NCBI GenBank assembly: GCA_030041985.1
Contig: JASIAM010000060.1
Span: 1-64,000, forward strand
Direction of reading: 5' to 3'
Source of the DNA: Bryobacteraceae bacterium
GTDB taxonomy: Bacteria; Acidobacteriota; Terriglobia; Bryobacterales; Bryobacteraceae
DNA: 64,000 bases
Under the pieces are notes generated by a model, which saw nothing but the letters and a program-made list of their open reading frames with translations, was not told the DNA's origin and did not search any database. This document shows, piece after piece, positions 17,024 through 26,476 of the stretch (position 1 is its first letter; every line of letters begins with the position of its first letter). The translations under genes and the position numbers were made by a program.

Positions 17024-17029
17024 TATACT
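17024..17029 (+). promoter_or_regulatory. Possible extended -10 element ahead of the glycan locus
   Basis: TG-N-TATACT (TATACT at 17024-17029) lies 35 bp before the GTG at 17064. No good -35 stands at the right distance. If used, it would start the rightward glycan operon 17064-24791. Confidence 0.3.
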
Positions 17030-17063
17030 TCCCGTTCAACCACTGTATGTATAAGGGCATCCC

Positions 17064-18905
17064 GTGAGCAATCGTGACACACGGGAACCTTACGAAGCTG
17101 AACTGAAGCAGCGGGTGAAGTGCCTCGAGTACGAATTACGGACGCTGGAGGCGCGGGTCGCTTCCCTTGAGAACAGCTTCGTATTTCGCATTCTTCGCTG
17201 GGCCGGGCGGCCAGTCGCATATATCCGCGCGGTAACGTTGCGGCTATTCTTGAAGCGGTGGCCCCGCTTGTACCAGCACTTCCACGCAGTCTATTTACCC
17301 AGGTATCCGGCCTGGGTGGAATCCGAGCGCGAACTGGCGGTACCGGAACTGACGTCACAACCCCGATTCCGCATTCTTCTTCCGGTTTTCCGCACCAAGC
17401 CCGAGAGCCTTCAGGAAACCATAGCTTCGATTACAGCGCAAAGTTATCTGTCCTGGGAGCTTTGCATCTGTTGCCCAAGTTCTTCAGAAGAATGGCTGGA
17501 GAAAACGCTGGCATTAATGTTCTCCTCAGACCCGCGGATTTCTGTCAGCCGCTGGACTGGCGATTACTCGGAGACTCAGGCTCTTCAGCAGGCCGCTCGT
17601 GGAAATACTTCGGATTACGTGTTCACCGTGTATCCGGGTGACCGCCTTGCCCCACAGGCACTACATTGGATGGCAACAGAGGATGGGGCTGATCTGATTT
17701 ATAGTGACGAAGACCATCTGGATCAACACAGCCAGCGCTGCGAACCCGTTTTTAAGCCTGGATGGTCGCCCGATCTACTCTTGTCGTGTATGTACCTCGG
17801 CAGCTCCATCGCCGTCTCGCGGCACGCGTTCGAGCGCGCAGGTGGCTTCCAGGCGGCGTCAGAGGGCGCTCCACATTACGATTTAGCATTGCGCATTACG
17901 GATGGACCCGTCGACGTACGGCATGTATCGAAAGTTCTCTATCATCGGCAAAAGCGGAACGCCGGCTTGGAGCATGACAGCGCGGGTATGCGATATGTCG
18001 CCAACGCTCTCAAACGGCGCGGGGAGGCGGCTGATGTGGAGCCTGGTTCCCGGCCCGGCTTCTGCCAGGTTCACTGGAAACCGAGAGAGGTTGCTTCGGT
18101 TAGCCTGATTGTCTGCTCGCGATCTCCCCGCTTATTGGCAAAATGCTTACGCGCCGTGGAACGGCGAACGTCTTATCCAGCAAGAGAGGTTATTGTCGTC
18201 CAACATCTCGGAAATCAAGACACCGCTTTGCAGGCTGTGATCGAATCTGCGGGAGCGAAACGGGTGGCTTATTCCGGCGCGTTCCATTTCTCCCGAATGA
18301 ATAATCTGGGAGCACGGATCGCCTCCGGAGACGCTCTGGTATTTCTTAACGATGATGTCGAACCGCTCGAAGGAACCTGGCTGGAGCGCATGGTGGGGCA
18401 ACTGAGCCGGCCGGATATCGGTATCGCAGGCGCGCGCCTTCTTTATCCATCCGGCGCGGTTCAACATGCGGGGGTAGCCGTGGGCATCCATGACGGATGC
18501 GGACATGTTGGCCGCGGCCTGATAGCTGCTCCACCGTTTTGGCCGTGGCTGGAATTATCCCGCGATGTCGCCGCGGTAACCGGGGCATGTATGGCCATTC
18601 GCACATCACTCTTCCGGCAGTTATGTGGTTTCGCCGAGGCATTCCCCGTTAATTACAACGATATTGATTTATGCCTGCGTGCCCGAAAGGCAGGCTATCG
18701 GGTAGTCTTTGACGCCGGCGCCGTATTGCGGCATTATGAATGCCAAAGCCGGGCAGGCGTCGTCACCTGGGAAGAGCGGCAACGGTGGTACGATCAATGG
18801 CACGAGCTAATCGACAGCGGCGACCCTTTCTATAGCCCGTATTTGAGCCGCCGAGGGGAACAATTGGCGCTCGGCCTCCCAAACTCGGGCGGGATTGATT
18901 TGTAG
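17064..18905 (+). CDS. Two-domain family 2 glycosyltransferase
   Basis: 613 residues from GTG 17064. A short N-terminal coiled coil (about 10-40) is followed by a first GT2-like domain (about 105-290; FRILLPVFRTKPESLQETI, IYSDEDHLD) and a second, more complete GT2 domain (about 345-600) with VSLIVCSRSPRLL, a DxD-type LVFLNDDVEP and NDIDLCLRARKAGYRVVF. Such double enzymes, typical of O-antigen and capsule loci, transfer sugars to a growing glycan on the cytoplasmic membrane face. The next gene begins 3 bp downstream, so it is the first gene of a rightward operon. Donor sugar unknown. Confidence 0.88.
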   Translation: MSNRDTREPYEAELKQRVKCLEYELRTLEARVASLENSFVFRILRWAGRPVAYIRAVTLRLFLKRWPRLYQHFHAVYLPRYPAWVESERELAVPELTSQPRFRILLPVFRTKPESLQETIASITAQSYLSWELCICCPSSSEEWLEKTLALMFSSDPRISVSRWTGDYSETQALQQAARGNTSDYVFTVYPGDRLAPQALHWMATEDGADLIYSDEDHLDQHSQRCEPVFKPGWSPDLLLSCMYLGSSIAVSRHAFERAGGFQAASEGAPHYDLALRITDGPVDVRHVSKVLYHRQKRNAGLEHDSAGMRYVANALKRRGEAADVEPGSRPGFCQVHWKPREVASVSLIVCSRSPRLLAKCLRAVERRTSYPAREVIVVQHLGNQDTALQAVIESAGAKRVAYSGAFHFSRMNNLGARIASGDALVFLNDDVEPLEGTWLERMVGQLSRPDIGIAGARLLYPSGAVQHAGVAVGIHDGCGHVGRGLIAAPPFWPWLELSRDVAAVTGACMAIRTSLFRQLCGFAEAFPVNYNDIDLCLRARKAGYRVVFDAGAVLRHYECQSRAGVVTWEERQRWYDQWHELIDSGDPFYSPYLSRRGEQLALGLPNSGGIDL

Positions 18906-18907
18906 AA

Positions 18908-20434
18908 ATGGCGCCTTCAGGCTCTCACCCCAGTTCCAACCAGGCGGATGCTTTGCTGAACCAGAACGAGGAACGTCTATCTGCGCAGCTCGGCGTGGCC
19001 GCTTTTCAAGAGCAATTTCGGGAGAAGCTGAATGAGTATCAAACGCAGCGCGCGTGGCGTTTGATGCTGATCGCCCGCAAGGCCTACTCATTGGCTTTTA
19101 TGCAAGGCTGGAGCGGCCGGTGGCTCCTTGCGAAATGGCTGGCGGAAATTCCATTTCGGGGCTTCCAGGGATTGGAGGATTACGGCCTGACATTCCCCGA
19201 GGTGGGTTTCTACCTGCCTCCTATCTGCCGCAGACCGGTTATGGATTCCGGGGGTGTCGCGCCACGGCAAACCTTCCCCATATCACTAAGGCCGGCGGCA
19301 TTCGACGTATTGATCCTTCCGGTCTTTGATTATGAGTATCGTTTTCAGCGCCCGCAACACCTGGCGGTGGAATTTGCCCGTGCGGGCCATCGTGTATTCT
19401 GGATCAGCCCTACACGCCGCGCCATCCAGCATTACGAAGCCATCCAGTTACAGGAGAACCTCTGGGAAATCCGCTTGGGGAGCGCCATACCGGACATTTA
19501 CTCCGGCGAGTTGGCGGAAAGGGGAGCGGAACGGTTATGCCAGTGTTTAGAGGAGCTGTATGAAGATGCTGGAATCACCACGAGCTGCGCTATGCTGCAA
19601 CTTCCCTTTTGGAGACCGCTGGGACTTCAAATACGCAACCGTCTGGGCGGCAAGCTGGTTTACGACTGTATGGATAATTGGGCGGCATTTCCGGGCTTCG
19701 GCGACTTCAATCGACGGCAGGAGGCAGCGCTCCGGAAGGATGCGGATTTGCTTGTGGTCACTGCGCAATGGCTTGCGAAGCGAGCGTCGATGGCCGGTGT
19801 CACACCGGTTCTAATTCCCAATGCGGTTGACTTTAGCTTTGTTTCCAAACCGTGTGAGAAAAGGCTCCAGGACTATAAAAAGCCGATTATCGGATACATT
19901 GGCGCAATCGAGCAGTGGTTCGATTATAAGTTGTTCTATGCGGTCGCCCGCCTCCGGCCAAGCTATTCATTTATTTTGATCGGCGCTTTTGGCCTGGCGA
20001 AGAACGTTATTGGAGACCAAGCCCGGTGGCTCGAATCGCTCCCCAATGTGCATCTGCTTGGCCATAAAGATTATGCGGAGATCCCGGATTACCTGGCGGA
20101 TTTCGATGTGTGTGTCATTCCTTTCGTGGTGAACGAAGTGACGGCTGCCACCGATCCTGTCAAGATATACGAATACTGCAGCCAGGGCAAGCCGGTAGTT
20201 GCCACCCCGCTTCCGGAGTTGCAGCGCTTGGGATCTTTGGTGGCTATTGCCGGAAGCGCGGAGGAATTTGCATCGAAAGTCGATGAGGCCCTTGCGAATA
20301 GGGACACGGCCGCAACTGCGGAGCGCATCCGGTTCGCCCAGGAGAACACGTGGCGGCGCCGGTATGAAGCATTCGCTTCTGAAATGGGGGCTTTATTCAC
20401 AAGTGCGGGCGCGGAGGGGCCATCACCGGCATGA
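18908..20434 (+). CDS. Glycosyltransferase, GT-B fold (GT4-like)
   Basis: 508 residues. The first 130 residues are not recognisable. From about 135 comes a GT-B enzyme: LPVFDYEYRFQRPQHLAVEFARAGHRVFWISP, the linker VYDCMDNWAAF, VVTAQWLAKRA, then the donor-binding half with IIGYIGAIEQWFDYKL, NVHLLGHKDYAEIPDYLADFDVCVIPF and YEYCSQGKPVVATPL. The first block is typical of enzymes acting on polysaccharide chains. It starts 3 bp after the GT2 gene and ends before the ABC permease. Confidence 0.85.
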   Translation: MAPSGSHPSSNQADALLNQNEERLSAQLGVAAFQEQFREKLNEYQTQRAWRLMLIARKAYSLAFMQGWSGRWLLAKWLAEIPFRGFQGLEDYGLTFPEVGFYLPPICRRPVMDSGGVAPRQTFPISLRPAAFDVLILPVFDYEYRFQRPQHLAVEFARAGHRVFWISPTRRAIQHYEAIQLQENLWEIRLGSAIPDIYSGELAERGAERLCQCLEELYEDAGITTSCAMLQLPFWRPLGLQIRNRLGGKLVYDCMDNWAAFPGFGDFNRRQEAALRKDADLLVVTAQWLAKRASMAGVTPVLIPNAVDFSFVSKPCEKRLQDYKKPIIGYIGAIEQWFDYKLFYAVARLRPSYSFILIGAFGLAKNVIGDQARWLESLPNVHLLGHKDYAEIPDYLADFDVCVIPFVVNEVTAATDPVKIYEYCSQGKPVVATPLPELQRLGSLVAIAGSAEEFASKVDEALANRDTAATAERIRFAQENTWRRRYEAFASEMGALFTSAGAEGPSPA

Positions 20435-20482
20435 TGAACACCACCTTTCAGCATGCCTGGTCTTCTACAATGGGGGATTGCC

Positions 20483-21247
20483 ATGTGGCGTGGAGACTCG
20501 ATTTTCTTATTGCAAAACCTGATCATGAAAGATTTCCGCATCCGGTACCGGAATATGTCTCTGGGTGTGCTCTGGTCGCTGTTGAACCCGCTGGTAATGA
20601 TGGGTGTCCTGACATTCGTCTTCACGATGATTTTTCCCAATCCGAACATTCGCAACTACCCGGTGTTTGTGCTCTGCGGCCTGGTGCCGTACAGCTTCTT
20701 CACCATCGCATGGATCAGTGGCACAACTTCGATCGTGGACAATAGCGGATTGGTGAAACGCGTTCCGGTTCCGCGCGAGATCGTGCCCATCGCTTCGGTC
20801 CTCTCCAACTGCGTCCACCTGGTGGTGCAAATCGGCCTTTTGCTAGCCGCCGCCCTGCTGTTCCGCGGCGGAGCAAACCGGTATTGGTTCTGGCTTCCAC
20901 TGATCTGGGTCCTGGAATTGATTTTCGTGTGCGGCATGGCTCTGGCAACGGCCGCGTTCAACGTATATATACGCGACACACGTTATATTGTGGAGTCGAT
21001 CAATACCGTATTGTTCTGGCTGGTTCCTATCTTTTACGGCTTGGAGGCGATCCCCGCCAAGTTTGCGGAAGTCTATCAATACAATCCTATTGCGGCGCTG
21101 GTAGTGTGCCTTCGCGACATTCTTTTGAAAGCGCAAGCGCCGCCGGCCGCCACTCTCGAGAAACTCACGGCCGTTTCCATGCTTACTTTCGTGGTAGGCC
21201 TGGTCATATTTCAAAAGGGGAAACGGGCGTTTTACGATCATATTTAG
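20483..21247 (+). CDS. wzm: ABC-2 polysaccharide exporter permease (Wzm-like)
   Basis: About 254 residues with six hydrophobic spans (for example LGVLWSLLNPLVMMGVLTFVFTMIF, then LVPYSFFTIAWISG, LVVQIGLLLAAALLF, LIFVCGMALATAAFNVYIRD). The IRYRNMSLGVLWSLLNP start and the VPIFYGLEAIPAKF and YNPIAALVVCLRD blocks are standard for Wzm/TagG permeases that move polysaccharide across the inner membrane. The ATG at 20483 is preferred because a G-rich Shine-Dalgarno stands before it; an earlier in-frame ATG is at 20453. The partner ATPase starts immediately downstream. Confidence 0.9.
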   Translation: MWRGDSIFLLQNLIMKDFRIRYRNMSLGVLWSLLNPLVMMGVLTFVFTMIFPNPNIRNYPVFVLCGLVPYSFFTIAWISGTTSIVDNSGLVKRVPVPREIVPIASVLSNCVHLVVQIGLLLAAALLFRGGANRYWFWLPLIWVLELIFVCGMALATAAFNVYIRDTRYIVESINTVLFWLVPIFYGLEAIPAKFAEVYQYNPIAALVVCLRDILLKAQAPPAATLEKLTAVSMLTFVVGLVIFQKGKRAFYDHI

Positions 21248-22006
21248 ATGGAAGACATAGTAGTTTTCGATAACGTCGCGAAGTACTTTCACACTCATAG
21301 CGGCCAGATGCTGCTTCGCGACCGGCTCTTTCACTGGATGCGCCCCGCGCCCCGCTTTTATGCTCTGCGGGGTGTTTCGTTCGCCATAAGACGAGGGGAG
21401 AGCTTGGCTGTCGTTGGACAGAATGGCGCGGGGAAAAGCACGTTGCTCAACATCGCGACGGGCCTGTGTCTTCCCAGTGAGGGAACCGTGGAGATCAATG
21501 GCCGCCTGGCCGCCTTGCTGGAGCTGGGATCGGGCTTTCACCCGGACCTTACGGGCGCGGAAAACATCCGCATTAATGCGGCGTTATTGGGTCTCAGGCG
21601 GCGCCAGACTCACCAGCGTTTCGACCAGATCGTGGAATTTTCCGAATTGGGCAATTTCATTTACGAGCCGCTGCGGACGTATTCGGCAGGAATGGTGATG
21701 CGGCTGGCTTTTTCCGTGGCTGTCAATGTGGACCCGGATATCTTGATTATTGATGAAGTCCTGGGCGTGGGAGACCAGAGTTTTTTTCAGAAATGCCTGG
21801 AACGTATTCTGGAGTTCCGGCATGGGGGCAAAACACTCCTTTGCGTTTCGCATGCCCTGAACACTCTGGAAGGTCTTTGTGACCGCGGCCTGTGGCTCGA
21901 CCACGGCAGGGTTCTGAAGGCGGGTCCGGTGCAGCAGGTGGTCGAAGAATATAAGCGATCCAATGGCGTGGCTCAGGCTTTGACGAGTGCCCAGACGGTG
22001 GCATGA
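21248..22006 (+). CDS. wzt: ABC polysaccharide exporter ATPase (Wzt-like, no glycan-binding tail)
   Basis: 252 residues: Walker A VGQNGAGKSTLLNIATG, the YSAGMVMRLAFSVA signature, Walker B DILIIDEVLGVGD, and the switch His in LLCVSHAL. It pairs with the permease one base upstream. The family's longer members carry a C-terminal carbohydrate-binding domain that selects finished chains; this one stops after the ATPase domain, so chain recognition must come from elsewhere or export may not need a terminal cap. Confidence 0.92.
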   Translation: MEDIVVFDNVAKYFHTHSGQMLLRDRLFHWMRPAPRFYALRGVSFAIRRGESLAVVGQNGAGKSTLLNIATGLCLPSEGTVEINGRLAALLELGSGFHPDLTGAENIRINAALLGLRRRQTHQRFDQIVEFSELGNFIYEPLRTYSAGMVMRLAFSVAVNVDPDILIIDEVLGVGDQSFFQKCLERILEFRHGGKTLLCVSHALNTLEGLCDRGLWLDHGRVLKAGPVQQVVEEYKRSNGVAQALTSAQTVA

Positions 22007-22025
22007 GCGCGGCTTACATAGGTAA

Positions 22026-23780
22026 ATGCGAGCTCCGGATATCGAAACGGATGGCACGGGCCAACTCCTGATCAGTTTTTGCAATACTCAGCCGAAGGGT
22101 TTTCCTCTCGGCCGGTTCGACTTCACTAGAGAGCAGTTTGCCTGGGTTGGGTCATTTGGTCCCGAGATAGAAGGGGCTACAGGACTGTGCGCCTGCACAT
22201 CAGGTTTTTATGTTTTGCTGCAGTCCAAGCGACCTATGGGAAGAGACTCCGCGCTCGGCCTCCTAGGCTCCGACTTACAAATTCACCGGACCGTTCCGCT
22301 TGATAGCGTGCGTGACGCGCACTCCTTAATCCAGCACGAGGGGGCACTGCTGGTAGCCAGTACCGGGACGAATCAGATCATCCGAGTATGTTGGGATGGT
22401 CAAGGCTTGCCCAAGGAAGAGGTCTTCTGGTCCGCAGTAGAGAGGACCAGCGAAGACAACGTTCACGTGAACTCGATTCTTGAGTATCGCGGAGACGTCC
22501 TGGTTTCGTTGTTCGGCGCCAAAATAGATGGGGCATGGGACTCCTCAAATCGGGGAGAGGTTCGTAACCTGACGACAGGCCAGGTGCTTTGTGATAGCTT
22601 GAGACACCCGCACTCGCTCTTTTCACTGGAAGGCGGCGTTTGCTGTCTCAGCTCGCTGGACGGACGCGTGGTCCAGGCAAATGATAGCGCGGGCCAGACA
22701 TTGTGGAATCTTCCAGGATATGTTCGCGGGGTTGTGCGAGATGGCCGGTTCCTTTTTGTGGCAACCAGCAGGTTTCGCCAGCGCTCCAGAAAAACCGGAA
22801 GAAGCCGGCTGGCACCACTCGCGATGTCTGGCTGCCGCTTACATCGTATTGATTTGCTGTCCGGCCAGATAGAGATGCGGGACCTCTCCCCATTCGGCCA
22901 GGAAATCTACGACCTTGCCGTTCTGCCGCGGCCACTGGTGCGGAATTTTCCACCGAGCAGGGAAGAAGCTCTTCTGCGCAGAATAACGGCGTTCGATGAT
23001 CAGCATCGGGAAATGGTGGCGGCATACGAAGAGAATGCCGGAATCCGGGTGCTTTACGATCGGGAACTACGCCGGCTCATCAATGCCGACCAGAACTACG
23101 CGGCGGCGGCTGGCTGGCTGGAGCGGTTATTGGAGGGGGACCCGACAAATGCTGACTGGCAGTACCACTACGCCTTCTGCCTAGCCAGCTTGGGGAGTGA
23201 CTACAAGAAAGCGATTGTTCATTTTGAGCGGGCGTTAGCCGGCGGGTTCAGCGAGTTCTGGGTGCGATACAATCTGGCATCCGCTTATTTGCATGTGAAT
23301 CAGACAGAGGAGGCGGAGGCTAATTGGAACCGCGCACGCGAGCTTCAGCCCGAAGAAGCAGGCTTGGAACAATTGCGCCTGCGAATCGAATCCGCTAAAA
23401 AACAATCCGCCGACGAACTCGTCCGATTGCAGACGGGGACGATTCATGCGCTGCTGGATGCCGGGGAGTTTGAACATGCGCTTGAAGTGCTGGGGGAATG
23501 GCGGCCGGCGGACACGGCGGGGCTAGCGGAACGGGAATACCTGCTCGGGTTTTCCATGCACATGCTTGGCCGCGAGGCCGAAGCCGCCCTGGAACACTAT
23601 AACGCCGCGTTGCGGTTGGGTTTCGATGAGTTTTGGGTGCTCTATAATCGGGGCCAACTCCTGAGGACAGTGGGAAAACACGATTCGGCGCTGGAGGACC
23701 TCAGGCGTGCCTGCGCCTTGCGTCCGGATCACACAGGCGCCGCAGAAATGCTACAACTCTGTACGGGGCGAGCGGAATAG
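22026..23780 (+). CDS. Beta-propeller (TIGR03032/DUF4915-like) plus TPR protein
   Basis: 584 residues. The N-terminal 310 or so look like the TIGR03032/DUF4915 propeller (LLISFCNTQPKGFPLGRFD, DAHSLIQHEGALLVASTGTNQI, HVNSILEYRGDVLVSLFG, PHSLFSLEGGVCCLSS). The C-terminal 230 are TPR repeats whose FSEFWVRYNLASAYL and FDEFWVLYNRGQLL units match TPR ends at 34574-36358 and 40582-41049. Proteins of this propeller family are frequent in glycan loci; no enzymatic role is established. It follows the ATPase by 19 bp and is probably in the same operon, which could make it an export-associated factor. Confidence 0.75.
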   Translation: MRAPDIETDGTGQLLISFCNTQPKGFPLGRFDFTREQFAWVGSFGPEIEGATGLCACTSGFYVLLQSKRPMGRDSALGLLGSDLQIHRTVPLDSVRDAHSLIQHEGALLVASTGTNQIIRVCWDGQGLPKEEVFWSAVERTSEDNVHVNSILEYRGDVLVSLFGAKIDGAWDSSNRGEVRNLTTGQVLCDSLRHPHSLFSLEGGVCCLSSLDGRVVQANDSAGQTLWNLPGYVRGVVRDGRFLFVATSRFRQRSRKTGRSRLAPLAMSGCRLHRIDLLSGQIEMRDLSPFGQEIYDLAVLPRPLVRNFPPSREEALLRRITAFDDQHREMVAAYEENAGIRVLYDRELRRLINADQNYAAAAGWLERLLEGDPTNADWQYHYAFCLASLGSDYKKAIVHFERALAGGFSEFWVRYNLASAYLHVNQTEEAEANWNRARELQPEEAGLEQLRLRIESAKKQSADELVRLQTGTIHALLDAGEFEHALEVLGEWRPADTAGLAEREYLLGFSMHMLGREAEAALEHYNAALRLGFDEFWVLYNRGQLLRTVGKHDSALEDLRRACALRPDHTGAAEMLQLCTGRAE

Positions 23781-23852
23781 CGCAAGATATACTGTAATGT
23801 TGCCGATTGCTTTCTCGCTCTCATCGGTCCGCACGGAGGCTGCAAGTAAATA

Positions 23853-24791
23853 ATGCCAATACATGTTTTAGTGACCGGCGGCGCCGGCTATCTTGGCTCG
23901 ATTCTGGTTCCCGCATTGCTTGCCGAGGGACACCGGGTCACGGTGTTGGATACTTTCCGTTTTCAGCAGACGTCGCTCTTAGAGTGCTGCGCCAATCCGG
24001 CGTTCGCGGTGGTTCGCGGAGATTGCCGCGATGAACAGACTCTCCGCCGGGTGCTGCGTGATGTGGACTATATTTTTCCCTTGGCCGCGATAGTGGGCGC
24101 GCCCGCCTGCCAGGAAGACCAGATCGGCGCCACCAGCCTCAACCTGGAGGCCATCCGGCTCCTGCTTTCGCTACGTTCGCGCCAGCAACGGATCATTTTC
24201 CCTTGCACCAACAGCGGCTACGGTATCGGCGAGCGCGACAAATTCTGCACAGAGGAAACGCCGTTGCGGCCGATTTCGCTCTATGGCCGAACCAAAGTTG
24301 AGGCCGAAACCGCTATCCTGAGCGCTGGCGATAGCATCTCGCTCCGGCTGGCGACGGTTTTCGGCGTGTCGCCCCGTATGCGCATCGATCTGCTGGTCAA
24401 CGATTTCGTGTACCGGGCCATCATCGACCGGACGGTGGTGGTCTTCGAGGGGCATTTCAAGCGCAACTACATCCACATCCGGGACGTAGCGCGAGCCTTT
24501 CTGCATGCCCTGTGCAACTTCGATCACATGAGAGAGCAACCCTATAACGTTGGCCTCAGCGACGCGAATCTTTCCAAGCTGGAGCTGTGCGCGAAGATCA
24601 GGGAAGCGGTCCCGGGTTTTATCTATCTGGAAGCTCCGCTGGGAGAGGATCCGGACAAGCGGGATTACATCGTTTCCAACGAGAAGATTGAGGCCACGGG
24701 GTATCGGCCGCAGTACTCGCTCGAAATGGGCATCGCGGAGTTGCAAAAGGCTTTTCAGATCCTGCGGGCGCGGCAGTATGCGAATGCGTGA
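23853..24791 (+). CDS. NAD-dependent epimerase/dehydratase (SDR)
   Basis: 312 residues of an extended short-chain dehydrogenase. The NAD-binding loop is VTGGAGYLGSILVPALL, with the catalytic Tyr/Lys in LYGRTKVEAE and a Ser/Asn-rich PCTNSGYG strand before it. It acts on a nucleotide sugar; the exact reaction cannot be told from the sequence. It is the last gene of the rightward operon and converges with the methyltransferase at 24795. Confidence 0.87.
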   Translation: MPIHVLVTGGAGYLGSILVPALLAEGHRVTVLDTFRFQQTSLLECCANPAFAVVRGDCRDEQTLRRVLRDVDYIFPLAAIVGAPACQEDQIGATSLNLEAIRLLLSLRSRQQRIIFPCTNSGYGIGERDKFCTEETPLRPISLYGRTKVEAETAILSAGDSISLRLATVFGVSPRMRIDLLVNDFVYRAIIDRTVVVFEGHFKRNYIHIRDVARAFLHALCNFDHMREQPYNVGLSDANLSKLELCAKIREAVPGFIYLEAPLGEDPDKRDYIVSNEKIEATGYRPQYSLEMGIAELQKAFQILRARQYANA

Positions 24792-24794
24792 GCG

Positions 24795-25679
24795 CTACGC
24801 GCCGGGAACGCGGGCGTGCAACACCGAATTCTCGCCTGCGTAATACGGATAATTCGCATAGGTGGGAAACACCGCGTCTCCTTTCGAAGCATACTCTTTG
24901 AGACGGTCGCGTGCGTAGTCGATATCCAGTGCGCCTTCGCACTGGCGAATCACTTCCGCTTCATTCTGATGCGAAAACAGCTTGGTTACGGACAGCCCCA
25001 GTCTGCGTGTCAGTTCAGCCAAAGAGAGAGGGGAGAAAAAGTGCAGGTGTTCCGGGTAAACCGTGTCTTTCAAATCCTTGCCGGAGGGTGCAAAACGAAA
25101 AACCGGGAAATTCGGTTGCGTAATGTAAATGAGGCCGCCCGGCCGCATTTTCGGCAGCACACTCTGCAGGAGAGCGGCTGGATCGATAGAGTGCTCGATC
25201 GTGTGGGAAAACCGGGCGATATCGAAATACCTGTCCGGCACGGCCGTTAACTCCGAGGGAGACAGGACAGTCACGCCCCACTCGCGTCCGAACTCTTTCG
25301 ACTCAGCGGCGTAATCGACACCGACAACGCCTCGAAAGGAAAGCTTCACGGCTTCATGAGGCAGAATAGGAATGGAGCAACCATAGTCCAGAATACAGGT
25401 CTCTTCGGCCGGCTTATGGATGATGCTCAGCAGCTCCGCGAGATGATTACGATAGTATTCTCTGTTGTCGTTCTGAATCGTTTCCTGCCCGTGCCCGCTG
25501 GTATATTGCTCCAGATAGTACCGGCTGGTTTCTTCTTCGGAGGGCAGATTCCGCCACCAGACGTGCCGGCAGTTCCGGCAAATTAACAGTGTTCGGCCTT
25601 CCTTTTGATAGAACTCCGTGTTTTCGAAGGACTGGCATATGGGGCAGGAAGGGATGTACTCAAGTGAGGGCGGTGGCAT
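24795..25679 (-). CDS. Class I methyltransferase with N-terminal zinc ribbon
   Basis: About 294 residues from ATG 25679, which overlaps the stop codon of the upstream gene (TAATG). The N terminus has two C-x-x-C pairs (CPIC about 20 residues before CRNC), a zinc-ribbon-like knuckle, followed by a SAM-binding domain (CILDYGCSIPILPHEAVKLSFRGVVGVDYA, FDIARFSHTIEHSIDP, LPKMRPGGLIYITQPNF). This layout is common for sugar C- or O-methyltransferases of glycan clusters. It is the last gene of the leftward operon 29224-24795. Confidence 0.85.
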   Translation of the reverse strand: MPPPSLEYIPSCPICQSFENTEFYQKEGRTLLICRNCRHVWWRNLPSEEETSRYYLEQYTSGHGQETIQNDNREYYRNHLAELLSIIHKPAEETCILDYGCSIPILPHEAVKLSFRGVVGVDYAAESKEFGREWGVTVLSPSELTAVPDRYFDIARFSHTIEHSIDPAALLQSVLPKMRPGGLIYITQPNFPVFRFAPSGKDLKDTVYPEHLHFFSPLSLAELTRRLGLSVTKLFSHQNEAEVIRQCEGALDIDYARDRLKEYASKGDAVFPTYANYPYYAGENSVLHARVPGA

Positions 25680-26476
25680 TAGCACCTTTCGAAGACGAAC
25701 AGTTTCTGGGTGCCGTAGTCACCCCAGGGTGGCAACTCGGCGCACCAGCGATTCCATTCCATATTCGGGTCTGCCGGATCGATTCCGTTACCAAGCGCTT
25801 TTGCGAGCAGGGGCTTTAACACCCGGGTTGCTACGTAATACGAACTGGCGAAATTCACTATCTTCGCCAGCCGCAATTCATTCGGGAGATGCTTGCTGAG
25901 CTTATCTTCATCCAGATACTCGTTGAACGGGGGAACGGGAATATCTGTCAGTCCCCATTCGCGGCGAAAGGCGTTCAAACGGCGCCATCCCTGCACGGTG
26001 GCCTCGGAAACCAGAAGGGTACCTCCGGGTTTGAGAACACGGGCGCATTCCCGCAACGCCTGCAACTGAAGGTCCCAGTTCCGAAGATTGATTAAGACTC
26101 GAATGGTGACCACCCTGTCATAAGCGCCGTCAGGTTCCTCGAGCGAAGTGATATCGCCCTGCGCAAATTCGACTGTGCCTCGAAGGTGGGTGGAGAGCGC
26201 GTCCAAACGGCGGTGAGCTTCGGCAATCATCTCCGGGATGTAATCGAGTCCGCGAATGCGGATTTGCCGTTGCCTGGCGAACTGTACAGTGGAAAATCCG
26301 TTTGCGCATCCCACGTCCAAGACACGGTCGTGGTCGGAGAGGTACTTCGATATCTCGCGGACTTCCATTTCCATAACACGCACGTCCGACCAGGAGGCTG
26401 CCGCTGCCTGGCCATGCATCTTGGCCTGCCCGGTCCAGAAAGCACGAATCTGCTCCAAATCATAAATATCCGGCAT
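25679..26476 (-). CDS. Class I SAM-dependent methyltransferase
   Basis: 265 residues from ATG 26476 (MPDIYDLEQIRAFW); a frame opening at 26551 would add an unlikely 25 residues inside the upstream gene. The SAM domain shows VLDVGCANGFSTVQFARQ, RGLDYIPEMIAEA, a DGAYDRVVTIRVLINLRNW loop and ARVLKPGGTLLVSEA. The start overlaps the upstream glycosyltransferase end by 17 bp. Its target is probably a sugar or lipid carrier of the cluster. Confidence 0.86.
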   Translation of the reverse strand: MPDIYDLEQIRAFWTGQAKMHGQAAAASWSDVRVMEMEVREISKYLSDHDRVLDVGCANGFSTVQFARQRQIRIRGLDYIPEMIAEAHRRLDALSTHLRGTVEFAQGDITSLEEPDGAYDRVVTIRVLINLRNWDLQLQALRECARVLKPGGTLLVSEATVQGWRRLNAFRREWGLTDIPVPPFNEYLDEDKLSKHLPNELRLAKIVNFASSYYVATRVLKPLLAKALGNGIDPADPNMEWNRWCAELPPWGDYGTQKLFVFERC

